A stretch of DNA of 64,000 nt from Pyrrhosoma nymphula (GCA_963573305.1 OY754329.1:44722417-44786416), one strand, 5' to 3'. Positions 11,115 through 22,893 are shown, counted from the first letter of the stretch. The notes: generated by a model not told the origin, from the letters alone. Made by a program: numbers and translations.

Positions 11115-11225
11115 TACTCACAAAATTCTTTTTATTTGCAAATGGCTGGTGTCCTAACACCCCCCGCCACACGCCTATTGAGGCGACTTGCGGGTAGTGT
11201 GTAGGTGTAGATGTAGATGAAAATT
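11115..11225 (+). mobile_element. LINE 3' end, family L (tail only)
   Basis: The segment GGCTGGTGTCCTAACACC, CCGCCACACGCC, TATTGAGGCGACTTGCGGG then GTAGATGTAGATG is almost identical to the 3' end of the LINE at 49.1-50.06 kb (49984-50059). It is a heavily 5'-truncated insertion with only the untranslated end and the hexamer tail. The close match suggests the family was active fairly recently. Confidence 0.85.
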
Positions 11226-12044
11226 TCAATACCTAAAATGTAGCTTAAGTGCCTCACCAAGACTACATTGTCCATTTTTATAGGCTATGTTGACGAGCTA
11301 CTACCTACTTGGAGAAAAGCTACGTGGTCTGCCTGAGAATTCCCATCGTAGCGTAAACGCAACATTATTTACAGCGATCAACATCCAATCAGTAATGATG
11401 GAATTTTTTTATCGAAGGTAATCACGCTGAATATTAAAACTTAGAATTAATAGGAAACGTTACCCAGAATAAGACACCTCAAGAATACTTAGTGTAATGT
11501 CATTTATAAAATATGGTAATGCAAGGTGATGAAATAGGCCAAGTTTGAATTTAAAAGATAAATATTTATTTTATTCTAATTTTGACGGGAAAAACAATTA
11601 AAACCGCTGATATTTTAAGTTGTCAATAAACTAAAAACAAACGTTTTCCTGAGATAATGGAAAGTGTTTAAAAATTATTTTAAATAATGTTGCGTCAACG
11701 CATCACTGGAGTTTAATGAGATAATGTTTACAAACAAAATTTGTAACTTGAATAAAACAGTGGTAAGAAATAGGGGGTGGAATAATTTTTAAGAATAAAA
11801 AAATGATAACTTAAAAAAACATTGACGGAAGAAAATATAATGAACACAAAAATTAATGGTGGCAGTGCAACAACCATACTATATTCTAAGGAGGGAAGCC
11901 CAATTATTTAACGAACCGAATCTGTTTTGCGTAGTAAATGAAAGGAATGATTTTTGGATTTTTAAATGCCAATCCAAACATCATGAGAAAGAACCAAAGA
12001 CAACGGGCATAATCAACCGAACGCATTAGTGACGCATTAAGTTA
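11226..12044. other. unassigned AT-rich DNA
   Basis: No gene or clear repeat except the AATGTTGCGTCAACGCATCA motif at about 11686, noted with the piggyBac flank. Confidence 0.4.
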
Positions 12045-12600
12045 AACGACAGTTTTATAGTGTCTAGTTAACGTTAGCCTAAGAGGACGTAGTTTTTCCA
12101 TTAAACTGATGGTAACAGAGATTTTGGGTTTTACATATTTTATTAGACTTTCGGCTATTGTAAGTGAGCGTTATCGATAGGAGTATGTAGTAGAATAGGC
12201 TTTCATACCGAGAAAATATTTAAACTTGCCTTAGTGAAAAAATAGTAGCCTTCTCCTGGTGGGTGACTCCCGTTCAACTTATGCTGGTTGAAATTTCCTT
12301 TCAGGTTTGAAATTCATTTCTATGATGTGAGATTAAAATGATACCCGAGATATCTCCCTTTGGGCGCTCAATGACATATCGATTCGGGCAAATATGTAAA
12401 AAAAATGACTGAATGGAGGACATTGTTTTTTTAAAACATGAAGCATGTTATCGTATGAAATGTTTATTTTTCCATTGAAGGCACTGAGATCTTCATGATG
12501 TTTTCGAAACGTTCAAGTTGATGTTGAAATAAAAGTTGTGTAAAAAGAATAATCAGTTATGCTTGTTTACTCTGTGTTTTCATGAATAGTGGGTCATTTT
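12045..12600 (+). repeat. dispersed repeat family 'D', copy 2
   Basis: This aligns with 2941-3560 block by block: GTGAGCGTTATCGATAGGAG (12165-12184), 'ctttcataccgagaaaatat', 'gatgtgagattaaaatgata' and 'tttatttttccattgaag'. Small gaps separate the copies and identity looks moderate, so both are old. No frame is conserved. Confidence 0.6.
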
Positions 12601-13414
12601 TAATGTTTTTATCTCGGTCATTATTCCCTCAAAACTCCCTTGGGTCACAGACATTTGAAGATAAGGCGTGTCAGTCTTGTTAAGTACTCGCGGTCTCTGC
12701 TAGTTTTTTGATAAATTGTTGATAGCTCATTCCCCTCTTCTCCATCTCTTTATCTTTTCGCTCATCCATCCATGCATTTTTTGTCTGACTTCCCGTCCAC
12801 ATGCAGGGCATCACCTCTCTCCTGTACTCTGAAATACCATTGAGTTACATAAGGATACACGCCCTCTACGAGCGAAGTTGTCGTCACAGCAACTCCTGAA
12901 CACGTGGCGTGGTACAAGGAAAGGCAGCCGTAACATCCTGGAAATCCTGTGTTTAATATTCATCTTTCTGGATGATATGTTTTAGATTCCCAGTTTTATA
13001 AAAATGCAATTGAGTCCTGTTGTCCAAGAAAGAGAAAGTGTATGAAAATCTTAGAATGCGACCCTCATTTATACGCGGTGAAACGAATAAAGCGCCTTGG
13101 TTCCTTTATACAGTTACCCATTAAATTCTGTACAGTAAAGAGAAGCTTTGTAACAGATACACCACCGCAATTTCGGAAACCCGAGAGTGATTTTTTGCAG
13201 TATACTCCATCAGGTAGACAGGTTCCTTGATGTACACGCCGAAAATCTGACCGTGTCTGACTGCAACAGCAATCGGCTTGCTCTTGCCCCAATAGTCTTG
13301 GCTCAGGCCCCTACAAGGAATACATTGCACGGATAGTGAGCGCGTCCTCTTACGTTGGGGCTCGAAGCCTATCGCAGAAGAAAAATGTGTATCCGTTTTC
13401 CTCTTCCTTCGTAC
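12601..13414. other. unassigned DNA
   Basis: Frames at 13042-13230 (+) and 13065-13423 (-) overlap on opposite strands and resemble no family known to me. No tRNA or repeat is seen. Confidence 0.4.
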
Positions 13415-13870
13415 CGATAGCACTTCTTTCTCTCCACACCTCTCTCTCTCCCGTCCTTCTGTCCTTCCCTGTCCCTTCCTCCTCCTCTGTCCGGCCTTTC
13501 TATCGACGGTCCCACCTTCCTCAGCAACCCTTCTCTCTCTCCCTCTCTCTCACCGTCTCCCGCAACTCAACTCTCTCTTTCCCTCCCGCTCCACTCCTCG
13601 CCAGCCCTTCCTCCGTCGTCCTTTCGGCGCCTTTCCCTTTTGCGTCATCCATCCTCTGCCCCACTGTCCTCTCTCGCCCTTTCTCAAGGGCTGATCGATG
13701 TACAAATTTCGACATCGCTTTGCGATTTAAATTTTGCGTCGCTAAAAAAGACGCGATGCATTGGATTTTATTTAATCTGCGTATCACATTGCGCAGAAAA
13801 GTGAATTGTATCGAACGTGCCGCATTGCATCGTATCGCATATCGAAATACATCGTTTAAACCCTTTCACT
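13415..13870 (+). repeat. CT-rich block followed by CGAT-rich sequence
   Basis: From 13415 to about 13688 the plus strand is a broken CT-rich tract. It passes into sequence dense in CGAT, ATCG and TGCG words (GCTGATCGATGTACAAATT at about 13690, GACGCGATGCATTGG at about 13751, CGTATCGCATATCG at about 13831). A 181-codon frame runs through both parts and is S/P/L-rich in the first, as expected of CT-rich DNA. I do not call it a gene. The same pairing occurs at 14445, 21465, 23040, 48900 and 51330. Confidence 0.65.
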
Positions 13871-14444
13871 GCGTTAAATAATTACTGGCTTATCTCATAA
13901 TATTTGTGAAGTATGCGCAGAAAGGCGTTCATATTTTTTTGGGCTATGTAATAACGATTTTCATTCTTTAACTGAAAATGCAAATAATTGAAAACTGCAA
14001 AAATAAATTGCAAATGTACTTTTATATCGTTGTTGAAAGGTAGTAAATTTACCACAATGCCTCTAGGGATATACTCGATCTCCGTAGTAGAGGGAAAATA
14101 TTTTTTTAAAAGCATATGTGGCAAAGTAAAATAGTTTATTTTGGCAAAATTTCAGCATTAGAAATTTTTATTTACTTGGCAACCGCAGCATAGACTTTAA
14201 ATGGGAACTTGTACTCTAAACTATGGCTCATGTTTAGTGATCAATATAACAGAATTACAGTGAGATTTTAGGAGGGGAATCTTCCACATTAACCTTGCCA
14301 TGTACGGTTAATAACTGCTACATAGTATTATCATTTTGAATGTTTCATTGGGAGGATCCTTTTACAACCCTATGCAACAATTTTATTTTTTCACTCTTCT
14401 CGTTGAAATTCAACGATCATCATCTTCTAGTGTGATATATATTT
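13871..14444. other. unassigned AT-rich DNA
   Basis: An 80-codon minus-strand frame (13882-14124) is not recognised. Near its edge, ACCCTTTCACTGCGTTAA (13859-13876) resembles a piggyBac-type end, but no partner end was found. Confidence 0.35.
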
Positions 14445-14760
14445 TATAGCCCCGATGATCTATATCGTAGCTCGATACCTCCTGCACATCGATGCGTCGC
14501 AACATCGCAAAGCGCTACCGTTTCTCTCTCTGCGACCCGCCCTTCTCCCTTCCTCACGCTCCCCTCCATCTCCTTCTTTGTCCTACCACCTCTCCTTTCC
14601 TTTAAACCCAGCCCTTCTCTCAATGCTCCCGTGAACCCCTTCAGTCTTTCTCGCAACTTCTGAATAATGTTATTGTACTCGACCTTAGTTTAACCTTCGC
14701 CAGACCCTTCTTTTATTTCACTTGTTTTCCTCCCTCCCCTCCTTTCTCTCGTTCTTATTT
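14445..14760 (+). repeat. CGAT-rich sequence followed by CT-rich block
   Basis: CGATGATCTATATCGTAGCTCGATACC and ACATCGATGCGTCGC (14453-14505) lead straight into a CT-rich block (14520-14660), with a second CT-rich piece at 14700-14755. Same arrangement as elsewhere in the window, with the CGAT part on the left. Confidence 0.6.
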
Positions 14761-14787
14761 TCTAATTGTTGATTTCCAATTATGCAG

Positions 14788-14812
14788 GATCGTTGGTCGT
14801 CGGGATCCGTAG
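14788..14812 (+). other. candidate 25-nt micro-exon
   Basis: A good acceptor (TTGATTTCCAATTATGCAG, 14769-14787) lies just 25 nt upstream of a consensus donor (TAG then GTAAGT, 14810-14818). The CT-rich DNA at 14700-14755 would add to a polypyrimidine context. No neighbouring exon was identified, and paired splice-like sites this close can arise by chance. 25 nt is not a multiple of three, so a coding micro-exon would shift frame. Confidence 0.15.
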
Positions 14813-15100
14813 GTAAGTGCGCCCGCACGGTTGGTAGTTGAAACGTCTGGGAGTGCGAGAGGGTCTTCGGAGCCCACTTCAGGAACGGAGGCTCGTGAAT
14901 GTCAATTAAGCGATTTCAGTCTCGGCAACTATTCCTGTTGGGCGCGATCGGTGGGGATAGGGAAGGTAGCTAGGCAGGACCAAGACCTTGCCAATTAGCT
15001 CCACCCCTCCCCTCCGTTTCCCTCCCCCCGTGTCCCCAGATGCGACCAAGGCACTCACCAGTCCTAGGAATGGCATCGCTTATTCGACATTTTTAAAGAT
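14813..15100. other. unassigned GC-richer DNA
   Basis: This follows the candidate donor and includes a small CCCTCCCC-type stretch at 15001-15035. Nothing else is recognised. Confidence 0.35.
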
Positions 15101-15400
15101 GCTCTTTGGGAATTTCTTCAATACTAGTTTTCATAAATTTCAATACATTTCAAAACAATTTAAAATCAGACAAAAAAGAGATATTGTATCAGGAGATCTA
15201 TTGCATTTCAGCTCAAATAAATATATTCTGAAAAACTATTTGAAAGAGAGTGAAAATCGATTCAAAAAGAGCGCATGAAGTTAATTAGGATCAAAGTGAG
15301 TGAATATCGGTTTGTAATCAGTTGCGAAGGAGAAAAAAAATTTTAAAAGAGTTTTAAAACAATTTAAAATCAGTTGCATAAGAGATTATTTACGTGATAA
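15101..15400 (+). repeat. local internal repeat, A-rich
   Basis: An 18-base word, aaaacaatttaaaatcag, occurs at about 15152 and again at about 15356. A related 'gtaatcagttgcgaaggag' at about 15314 matches 'aaatcagttgcataagag' in the second copy. The 96-codon frame at 14988-15278 is Lys/Phe/Ser-rich with no known match. Confidence 0.45.
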
Positions 15401-17924
15401 GATATATATTTTTAATTGCTATCATGAAGAGTCAAGCCTTTTCCCAGCGTTTTAAATTGATTATTATTATTGGTAAAAATATTTTAACCATTACTTAAGC
15501 CACTTACTGGGTGCTTTCCTCCCAAGCCTATACTGATCGTATCTCCTTATTTCTTTTAAAAATTACCATCTGTTTAACTTGCGTAATATATGTATTTAGC
15601 TAATGCTAATTTTATCAATGTTTTATCTAATTTTACACTGTATTGATAGGAATTTCACTATGCATTGTAAAATTTACCAAATGGAGCATAAAATATTATG
15701 TAGGTCATTGAAATATTTTTGTTATAAGTTGAGATCACGTTGCTCTGGGAGAACTAGAAATTTTGAAAATGTCTTGATTTTTAAATTACACCTTGTTAAG
15801 CAAATACGATGGGCCGTGTGCAAATTCGTTGGGCACTGACACCGTTCCATTAATATTAAATGAACTTTCTTGTATTTATTTTACATATCTAGGGCAGTAA
15901 TGCCTTGGACAGTATGGCTTGTTAGAAACGGAACACCCTCAGAATGAAAAGCCTATTAGGTAATATGGAAAGTCAGGAGCGTAACCTAATTGCTGAGTTT
16001 TAATAAAAAAATATGTGTAGTGTAGTGAGTGCATCGGGGAGAATAGAACATTTTATCAAGTAAAAATTAAATAGGTAAAAAATATTTTTATTTTCATAAA
16101 ATTTTATTTTCTGGATACATGTGCTACTGAAAGACACGAGGCTGCATTAAATGTGATATGAGCGGAAGGTTTTCTCCATCCTATTTTGTCAACAGGTGTA
16201 AAGAGTAAATACGCGAAAAGGAAATAGCCTTTTAAAACTCGTGTAAAGGTCATCTGACTTGGGTTTTGGTTTGTTTGCCAAACTGAACATCACGCGCTGT
16301 GCATATCTCATTTATGTTAACGCTGTTGTTTCCCTTTCCCACCCGTGACCGACGAAAACATTTTTTAAACTTTTTAAATCCTTTATATATTGTGCTCTGC
16401 ACGTCTGCGGACGGGTTTGTGGGAGGTAACACTTGAAAGCAAGCCATTCAGAAGTTCCGTTTTCAGTGGAGCAGGAAACAGCTTTCACACATTCCAATTA
16501 AGCGCAAAGGAAGGAAATTCCTACCCACTTCCTTCCTCATAAGTCAACGTATTGACTCCTATTTCTACGGTTCGTGCAGTAAATATCGTTTTTTATTATT
16601 GTATTTCAATCCAAATCTCATACGCATACTACCTTGAATTCATTGTAATTTCAGCTCTCTATCACCTGTTTTAGATAAATATTCCGCTTTTGATTAATAC
16701 ATTTATGAAAAATGCATATATTTTTGTTATTATGGGCTTAATGTTATTTTTTTTCAACTGGTTTATTAATTATCTGAGATAAATTTATCGCTGCGGTTCG
16801 TATTTTAACATTAGATTCTCATTGAAGGCAGAATGTATAGAGTGAACAGACTATATTTTTTAAATAGAAAAGATAGTAAAATAAGAATAGAAATGCATAA
16901 GTATAAGCTAACAAAATTCATTTTTATTTCATCAGAGTAGCAAACCCAGGCAGCTTCTGTGACTTTTGTATTATTTATTTACACAAATTATAATGATAGT
17001 TATACAATCGCCAACTCTGGGATTCCTCGTTAATCCGCCTCACACATTTTGGTTGTCTATAATTCCAATTGTCAGCTTATTCAAAGTATTTGCCGAACTA
17101 GCACCTAACGACAAAGTTCCTCCTGAGTAAACGAAAAAATAACCTCACAAATATAATTAATACAAATCTTGTTCCAATGCGAAGGGTAAAAATTAAAAAT
17201 ATTTTGAATTAATAGCATTATTTGAATTAGGTGTTCTCGTTGATTTTCAAATTTACTTGGAAAATTTGATAACTCCATCTGGTTAGTTCCACACCTAAAT
17301 GCACGTATTAAAGAGCTCCATTAGATATCTTTTAACCAATTACTTTTCTAAAAATACTCTATTTAGCCTTAGATTTATCCAAGTTGGTTAGTAGACGAGT
17401 AGTTTTCTTAAGCATTTTTATGCCCTTCGTCTTACCAGCTAGATACAGTCCTATGGAATTCAACTCGGGTGGCCTCTCAGGGAGAGTCAAGGAGAAATCC
17501 CACTTGCGCCATTCATTTGACTCCGCGTCATTATTTTTCTTGGCGAAATCGGCGAAGCGTAATCTCATGGCCGCAGGGGGGATGGATGCTGAGTGCAGAA
17601 ATCGTGAATACCTCTCTCGCTCTCTCTCTCTGTAACAAATATTAAGATGAGAAATATTTTTCTCCCTACGCCCCTGAGGGACATCAATAATTCAGATTCT
17701 TACGCATATTTTTTGGGGATATGGATGAATAGCATTTAATTCCGTTGAAAGAGAGGGACTACCGAGGGCAACGAACCGATACGTGTGATTTGTTTCACTC
17801 CTTTTTCAGCCCTAAAGCGTTAGGAAAATACACCTTTTTCGTATTAGGAGTCCCGTTAAGTAACTAAATAAAGGTCTGATTTTTAGTTTACCGGTTTTAT
17901 TCGGAATTTTTCTCTAAATATGCG
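15401..17924. other. unassigned AT-rich DNA
   Basis: No gene, RNA or repeat recognised across 2.5 kb. Frames at 16250-16497 (-) and 17359-17635 (both strands) look like chance. A short TCTCTC run lies at 17611-17633. Confidence 0.4.
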
Positions 17925-18000
17925 CTCGTCTGCATCTACGTAGGTAGAGTATCCTGCAAGCCACCTCAAGGGTGCGTGGCTGGGAGTGAATTTTCACCAA
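17925..18000 (-). mobile_element. LINE 3' end, family L, diverged tail on minus strand
   Basis: Read on the minus strand this gives CCAGCCACGCACCCTTGAGG, TGGCTTGCAGG and a CTACGTAGATGCAGACG tail. It matches the family-L end seen at 11115 and 49984 (CCACACGCCTATTGAGGCGG, CTTGCGGG, GTAGATGTAG) with several changes, so it is an older copy. Confidence 0.6.
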
Positions 18001-18439
18001 AACATTCACTAGACCATATGCCATTAAGAACTACGGTTTATGTAAATATGTAATGTATATGTGTAAATTTATATTAGAACTCTGAAAGTACTTACTAAAT
18101 GAATGGTGGACATGGTGATATGTAGACTAGATTGCATAATTATAAATAAGTTCAATGTATTAAACAATTATGTCTCTCACCATTCGCGGGAAATATTAAT
18201 TGAAATCTGTCCATTCGACAGGGTGATTAACTAATTTATGCCTATGATCTAATTGGCCGTATTACGTCTGGGCTTGCAAAATACTTTTGATGCCGTTAAA
18301 AATAATTTATATAAAATATTTTGTTTTAATTTTAACCGATTGACTGATAATGGTTCTCACCTCAGTTGTCGTGTTCGGTTTGTTGCACAAAAAGATTCGC
18401 TTTTATAATGCCCGGTTCACATTAGCCATGAGATGACGT
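18001..18439. other. unassigned AT-rich DNA
   Basis: Nothing recognised. Confidence 0.4.
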
Positions 18440-18560
18440 AGACTTTACGCTTGTGTGAGATTAACTGAGAGTTAAGGCTTTTTATAGTGCATTAGGCTTT
18501 CGGTTAGTTCACCTGAGCGTTATCGATTAGTGACCGCAAACTTGTGAGGTGCTAAATCGA
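18440..18560 (+). repeat. dispersed repeat family 'D', partial copy 3
   Basis: The stretch TTAGGCTTTCGGTTAGTTCA then GAGCGTTATCGATTAG (18490-18528), preceded by a TTTTTATAGTG segment, matches copies at 12045 and 2990. The homology fades after about 18560, so only the left part is present. Confidence 0.5.
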
Positions 18561-20218
18561 GAAAACGCCAGACCAGATATTATAAAATAGGAATAAAAAA
18601 CTTTTATCGTCCCGGCCTTTACCGTGTCTCCGATATTCGCCGGTTTCATGATGTCAGCTAACGGGGGTCATTTCCCACACGTATCTCTAAGGCGAAATAT
18701 ATCAACTTGCTGGGGAACATTCTGTCCTCAGCTGAATGTCGAACAGGCGATGATACGTCAAGAGGCGTGCTGTTTAATTACGCTCCCCTATTTCCTTGTT
18801 TTCATCAGCGCTTGTTACGTAAGCCTACCAGGAATTCTCCGAGAGAGAGGATACTCCAGTTGTACAAGTGCTTTTTTCGGAAGGACAACAAGCTGGTTTT
18901 TTTGTCATTTTTTACGCTCGTCGTTCAGTTGTCATTGGCAGAGTTGACTATTGTCCCTAAACTGGCGCTACATTTCTCTCGTGGGTCCCTCAGCTTCATG
19001 AGAATTCCTTTCCTAAGCATGATGGTTGAAATTTTTATGATTCCTCCAGCGGGAAGCATGACACTCTCTAGTATTTTTTATAACCTTTTCAGTCCTGGGA
19101 CAGGTTAATGTAATTTGAAATTTCCTATGAATTATACGCTTGGAATAATTCCTCAAAGAAAAATAAAAAAAATTCGTGGGATTCATTTGGAAAGAAAATA
19201 TTTTAATTTCCCTCTGTGGTATCTGTTTCTTTTTTTCCCGCAGCAAAGTATCAGTAATGAAGGTCAACATGCACTTCGATGCAGGAGAGCAGGTGATATA
19301 TCTAGTTTGTTTTGGGTTACAGTCGCAAAAGATCTTCTTTACTACGTCCCCAGATAACCTTACTGCGTCTCAAATTCGCACTGCAGATTGGGAAACAGCA
19401 AAACTTGCTTTTCACAGTTTTCTGAAGCTAGAGAAATTAAAGTTTCAAATCCCTTGAAGGTCTGATTTTCTTTTTGCATTCTTAAAAAAAATGTTAGGAA
19501 AGGTAAAGAAGCATTCGAAAAATTCTAGAACAATTCTTCTGCGAACGTTTTGGGCTCATACGTAATTTGTGCTAAATATTATTACCGAAAGGAGTTATTA
19601 TGCCACATGGTATCAGTGTGTACTTATTGACTATCCTGGTTGTGGTTTAAACTATTCATTTCAATAATCCAAAATCTTTACAAGTGCTTCCACCACGTGC
19701 TTTGTTTGCAATGTAAAAATGCATCGAGTCTCTCAGTGGTGTTCGATCCAAGTTAGTTTAAAATTTAATAATGACAAAGTTAATTTCGACTTTTGGAGGT
19801 TTAACAGGTTTCTTTCTAGAAGGTATTGTTTTATTAAAAGTAAATAAATGTTAAATATGGCCACAATTCATCCACGTATGTTGTAGGATCGTAGCCTACG
19901 AGCAGGTAATATCCAACAAAAATCGTGACTACAAATGCGCAATATGGTGCCCCAATGTTTTATAAAGCAGCCTTCCAGCTTTATTTCTCGAAAGCACTGT
20001 TTCAGTTGAAGTGTAGGTAAGGTATGGTATATATTTTACAATTAAATCCAGTTCAGTCCAATTTCATGTGTAGTTTCATTCAGTTATGGTGACAACGGAC
20101 GTTAGATTGAACTATACATATGCTTTATTAAACATCTTTCCAGTTTTTCGTCGTGGAATTACTATTTTACTAGAAGTAAAGGTTCAACAGACGGCGGAAA
20201 GTTCAGTTGACAGTCGGA
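18561..20218. other. unassigned DNA
   Basis: Overlapping plus-strand frames of 107 and 133 codons (18624-18947 and 18707-19108) and frames on both strands at 19013-19457 have no recognisable domain. They compete on both strands, so I do not call them genes. Confidence 0.35.
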
Positions 20219-20345
20219 CAACGGCCTGCTACAATAGGAACACCGTTTCCCGCTCAGTCACCAAAATTAAAGATCGTAGGACCGTTTAAATTCGGAGAAG
20301 TGATCCTCCAATTCGTCCAAGTGACGTGGTCTCTGTCTACAAAGA
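20219..20345 (+). repeat. 5S rRNA-derived repeat, copy 1 (degenerate)
   Basis: The core TTCCCGCTCAGTCACCAAAA then TTAAAGATCG (20246-20275) fits the 5S rRNA internal region around CCGATCACCGAAGTTAAGCA, with changes. It is followed by a decayed version of the 5S 3' half and then by CTGTCTACAAA (20333-20343). That last segment is not 5S but is shared with the better copy at 25428-25553, implying a common repeat rather than two independent 5S pseudogenes. The copy is too diverged to be a working 5S gene. Confidence 0.5.
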
Positions 20346-20502
20346 GTAACGTTGAGGAAACCTTTCAAGCTTGGAACGAAAGATAAACTCAAAAACCTTC
20401 GATTTCCATTAATTATTTCATCGTTGACGACCAGTGTTTCATTGTTCAGCAACACCATTCGCAACCCCCTGATATTGCTGCACAGCAAAACCATGGCCAC
20501 TA
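20346..20502. other. short unassigned spacer
   Basis: A 77-codon minus-strand frame covers this and the 5S-like copy. No known match. Confidence 0.35.
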
Positions 20503-20642
20503 AATAAATAAACTTTACTTATTTTCACAGATTTATTTATTGTACGACCGATATAGGACATAAGGCGTAGTGATATCGCCGATGCAACAAAATCGGTCGT
20601 ATATTAAAATTAATCTGTGAAAATAAACGTAATTTATTTATC
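20503..20642. mobile_element. palindromic MITE, ~140 bp
   Basis: Two arms of about 50 bp are inverted copies. The left arm holds TTATTTTCACAGAT, then TACGACCGAT (20522-20552). The right arm holds ATCGGTCGTA, then ATCTGTGAAAATAA (20592-20625). Outer parts of both arms carry AAATAAA. The middle 40 bp is unpaired. Length and structure fit a small non-autonomous DNA transposon. The arms are AT-rich at the ends, so the exact boundary and target duplication could not be fixed and the superfamily is open. Confidence 0.75.
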
Positions 20643-21219
20643 TTTTGACTATAAGTTTTCACGAAGTAGAGCCTGAAGTAACATAATTCATAAAAATCAT
20701 GGTCGACAAGAATAATAATATAACCAGTGGAAATTGCAGTGTTTAACGCTCACATTTCGTTCCAAGCTCATGCGTAGCTTCAGCCGAACGTCGTGACCGT
20801 TGGGTTACAAAAATCTTTCCACGACGACGTTTTTCCATGCGCACGAATGCGATTGAATGACGTCACTAACGGGCGACACTTCGGAGAGGAGGATGTATGA
20901 GACGCGTAAGAAGCGGCGGACGGGTAGAGAGATCCCGTTCACATCCCGTGGCGAAGTGGAAAGATTTGTTTCCTCCATCTCTTTTTGTTCCACTCCAAGT
21001 CCCTAACGATCTTCGGGCGAAACAGTATTAACACGGACGCTTGCTTATTTCTTCCTTTTTTTATTCCTAACTCCCCCGCGGCAACAAAGGCATCGGCATT
21101 TTGAGCAGGATCCGCCGATAAAAAGATCGTTTTGCCCCGGAGAGAGAGAAAAAGATACCTGCAAAAGCAGGGGAGGAAAAAAGTTATGTCCCTTGCGAGA
21201 TTCTTCCTCCTCACCCACC
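20643..21219. other. unassigned DNA
   Basis: The minus-strand 151-codon frame at 20939-21394 extends into the CT-rich block and is R/E/G-rich as expected from it. Nothing recognisable. Confidence 0.4.
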
Positions 21220-21515
21220 GTTGGTTTTTATTGCGCCTTCCCTCTCCCCATCCCTTCCAAGCCATCTCTCTCCCCGCCGGCAACGAGACTGAAATCTCTC
21301 TCCTGTCGCACGGCGGTCTCATGCCTTCCATCTTTCTCACTCTTTCTCCACTCTTCCTTCCCCCCCCTCCCCTACACCGAGACTCCTTACACACACCCTT
21401 CTCACACTACCCGTTCCCATACACAATCCCACCCTTATACCATTCCTGCTACCTCTCTTGACTAGCTCGATACATATCTGCCGATGTCGATGCTGCCGAT
21501 GATTCATGATGTGGG
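21220..21515 (+). repeat. CT-rich block followed by CGAT-rich sequence
   Basis: A CT-rich tract (about 21220-21460) with CCCCCCCTCCCC at 21360 ends at TAGCTCGATACATATCTGCC, GATGTCGATGCTGCCGATG (21464-21502). Two plus-strand frames (109 and 90 codons) and one minus frame cover the same bases and are compositional. Confidence 0.65.
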
Positions 21516-22617
21516 CTGATGCGATTTCTGAGAAAATATTGGTCTCGGTGGACCTTACAAAAAAAGTAAACTTTATAGCTCCTCTTGGGAAACAGCAATA
21601 TTACCATTACTAAAAATAATCAAAATTGTTATTCCACAAATACTACAAAAAAGATATCCTCATTGAAAATAATGGCATTTGTTGTTTCTCTAGAGAAACA
21701 AAATGTTCACTTTTACAGGAAAAAACTTTTGCTTGACATTGGTAGCATTAAATTCACATTAAAAGAAAAAAATTTGTTGCTTCAATTTGGTACCACAATA
21801 ATATCCTTAAGGAAGAGGTCATACTTTGCTATTTTTCTATAGAAGAGAGTACGATATCCGTATTGAAAGTAATAAGCTTATTAGATTCCATAGTGAAAAC
21901 ACAAAAATTGTTTTCCAGTGAAAGAAATAAGAAGTAATATAAAAATGCTTATCATTGATTTTCAAAGTTAAACAACTTAGTCTGTTCTTTAAAATATGGA
22001 AATGAATAGTTTCCACTTAACCGGGTGAGATTCTATTCACTTAATTTACCGAAAAAACGACATTTAGAAGATTTAGGATGGATAAAAGGCTGGGTTCATC
22101 CATTTAAGCGTTCACGAAGCTTCAATGCTTTCACTCTAAAGTGGTTTACAACGCAAAACTTATGTCACAATTTAAGAACAGGAGGTTAGCTGGAAAACGT
22201 TACGATACACGCATAAAGAATATACATTGTAAACAATATGTTGGTACTTATTTTGCCGTGAAAAATAGGAATCAATGTTGACCATTTCGTTGTACTTGTC
22301 TTTCTTAGTTATCTTTCTTGATTCACATGAAATGGTATTTAAACATCGACAAAAATTGATTAATAATAATATTTTTCGATAAACTGAATCGCTTTTTTTA
22401 TTTCATTTAACACTCCTCGATAGATGTCATATCTAATTGTTGGAGTAGACAATTCTGCAGATGAGGGCCACTTACAAACATTTTATTGTGAGATCGTGGA
22501 AAAGAATTTATTGTTCATGTACCGGGATGAAAAATTTCATGATGTTGAATGAAAGTTGAAATGTATGTCATTGATGTGTAGTTTTCATTTGAAAATATGA
22601 GCGAAGGTGGATTGATT
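21516..22617. other. unassigned AT-rich DNA
   Basis: An 85-codon plus frame (21585-21842) is Lys/Ile/Leu-rich with no known match. No repeat or RNA gene seen. Confidence 0.4.
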
Positions 22618-22893
22618 ATTTGGGGAGGCAACTGAGGTCATCTGCACAATTGAGGACAGGTTGGTGAGGGCAGGATTTCACGGGGAAAGGAGGAATGGCG
22701 GAGAAAAACCCAGCGCCGGCATTAGCCCACTCTTAACGAAAGGCGCCAAGTAGTCCACAGTTTAATGCCCCATCCAACACATGGAGAACTGATCATTGTA
22801 TGCTCTACACATAGCACCGAAGAGAGTATCAAGATATCGACTGAAATATCGATTTCACTGCCGGGACTCAAACCCTGACCTAAGGAATGGATG
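22618..22893 (-). mobile_element. tRNA-derived SINE, family S, minus strand
   Basis: The plus strand shows the reverse of the family layout: GGGGAGGCAACTGAGGTCATC (3' end), CCCAGCGCCGGCATTAGCCC, CTTAACGAAAGGCGCCAAG, a CCCATCC segment, then CGGGACTCAAACC (reverse of a changed box B, 22862-22874). The box A region is poorly preserved and overlaps the CGATATCG-rich sequence that follows, so the head is damaged. Confidence 0.7.

Noticed and set aside
13336..13881. 181-codon plus frame
   Set aside because: First half is the CT-rich tract, second half is CGAT-rich repeat. No domain and no splice support.
13859..14130. piggyBac-type MITE starting ACCCTTTCACTGCG
   Set aside because: The start resembles such ends but no inverted partner or TTAA duplication was found.
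18707..19108. 133-codon plus frame
   Set aside because: Overlaps a 107-codon frame in another phase. No recognised motif, transmembrane order or splice support.
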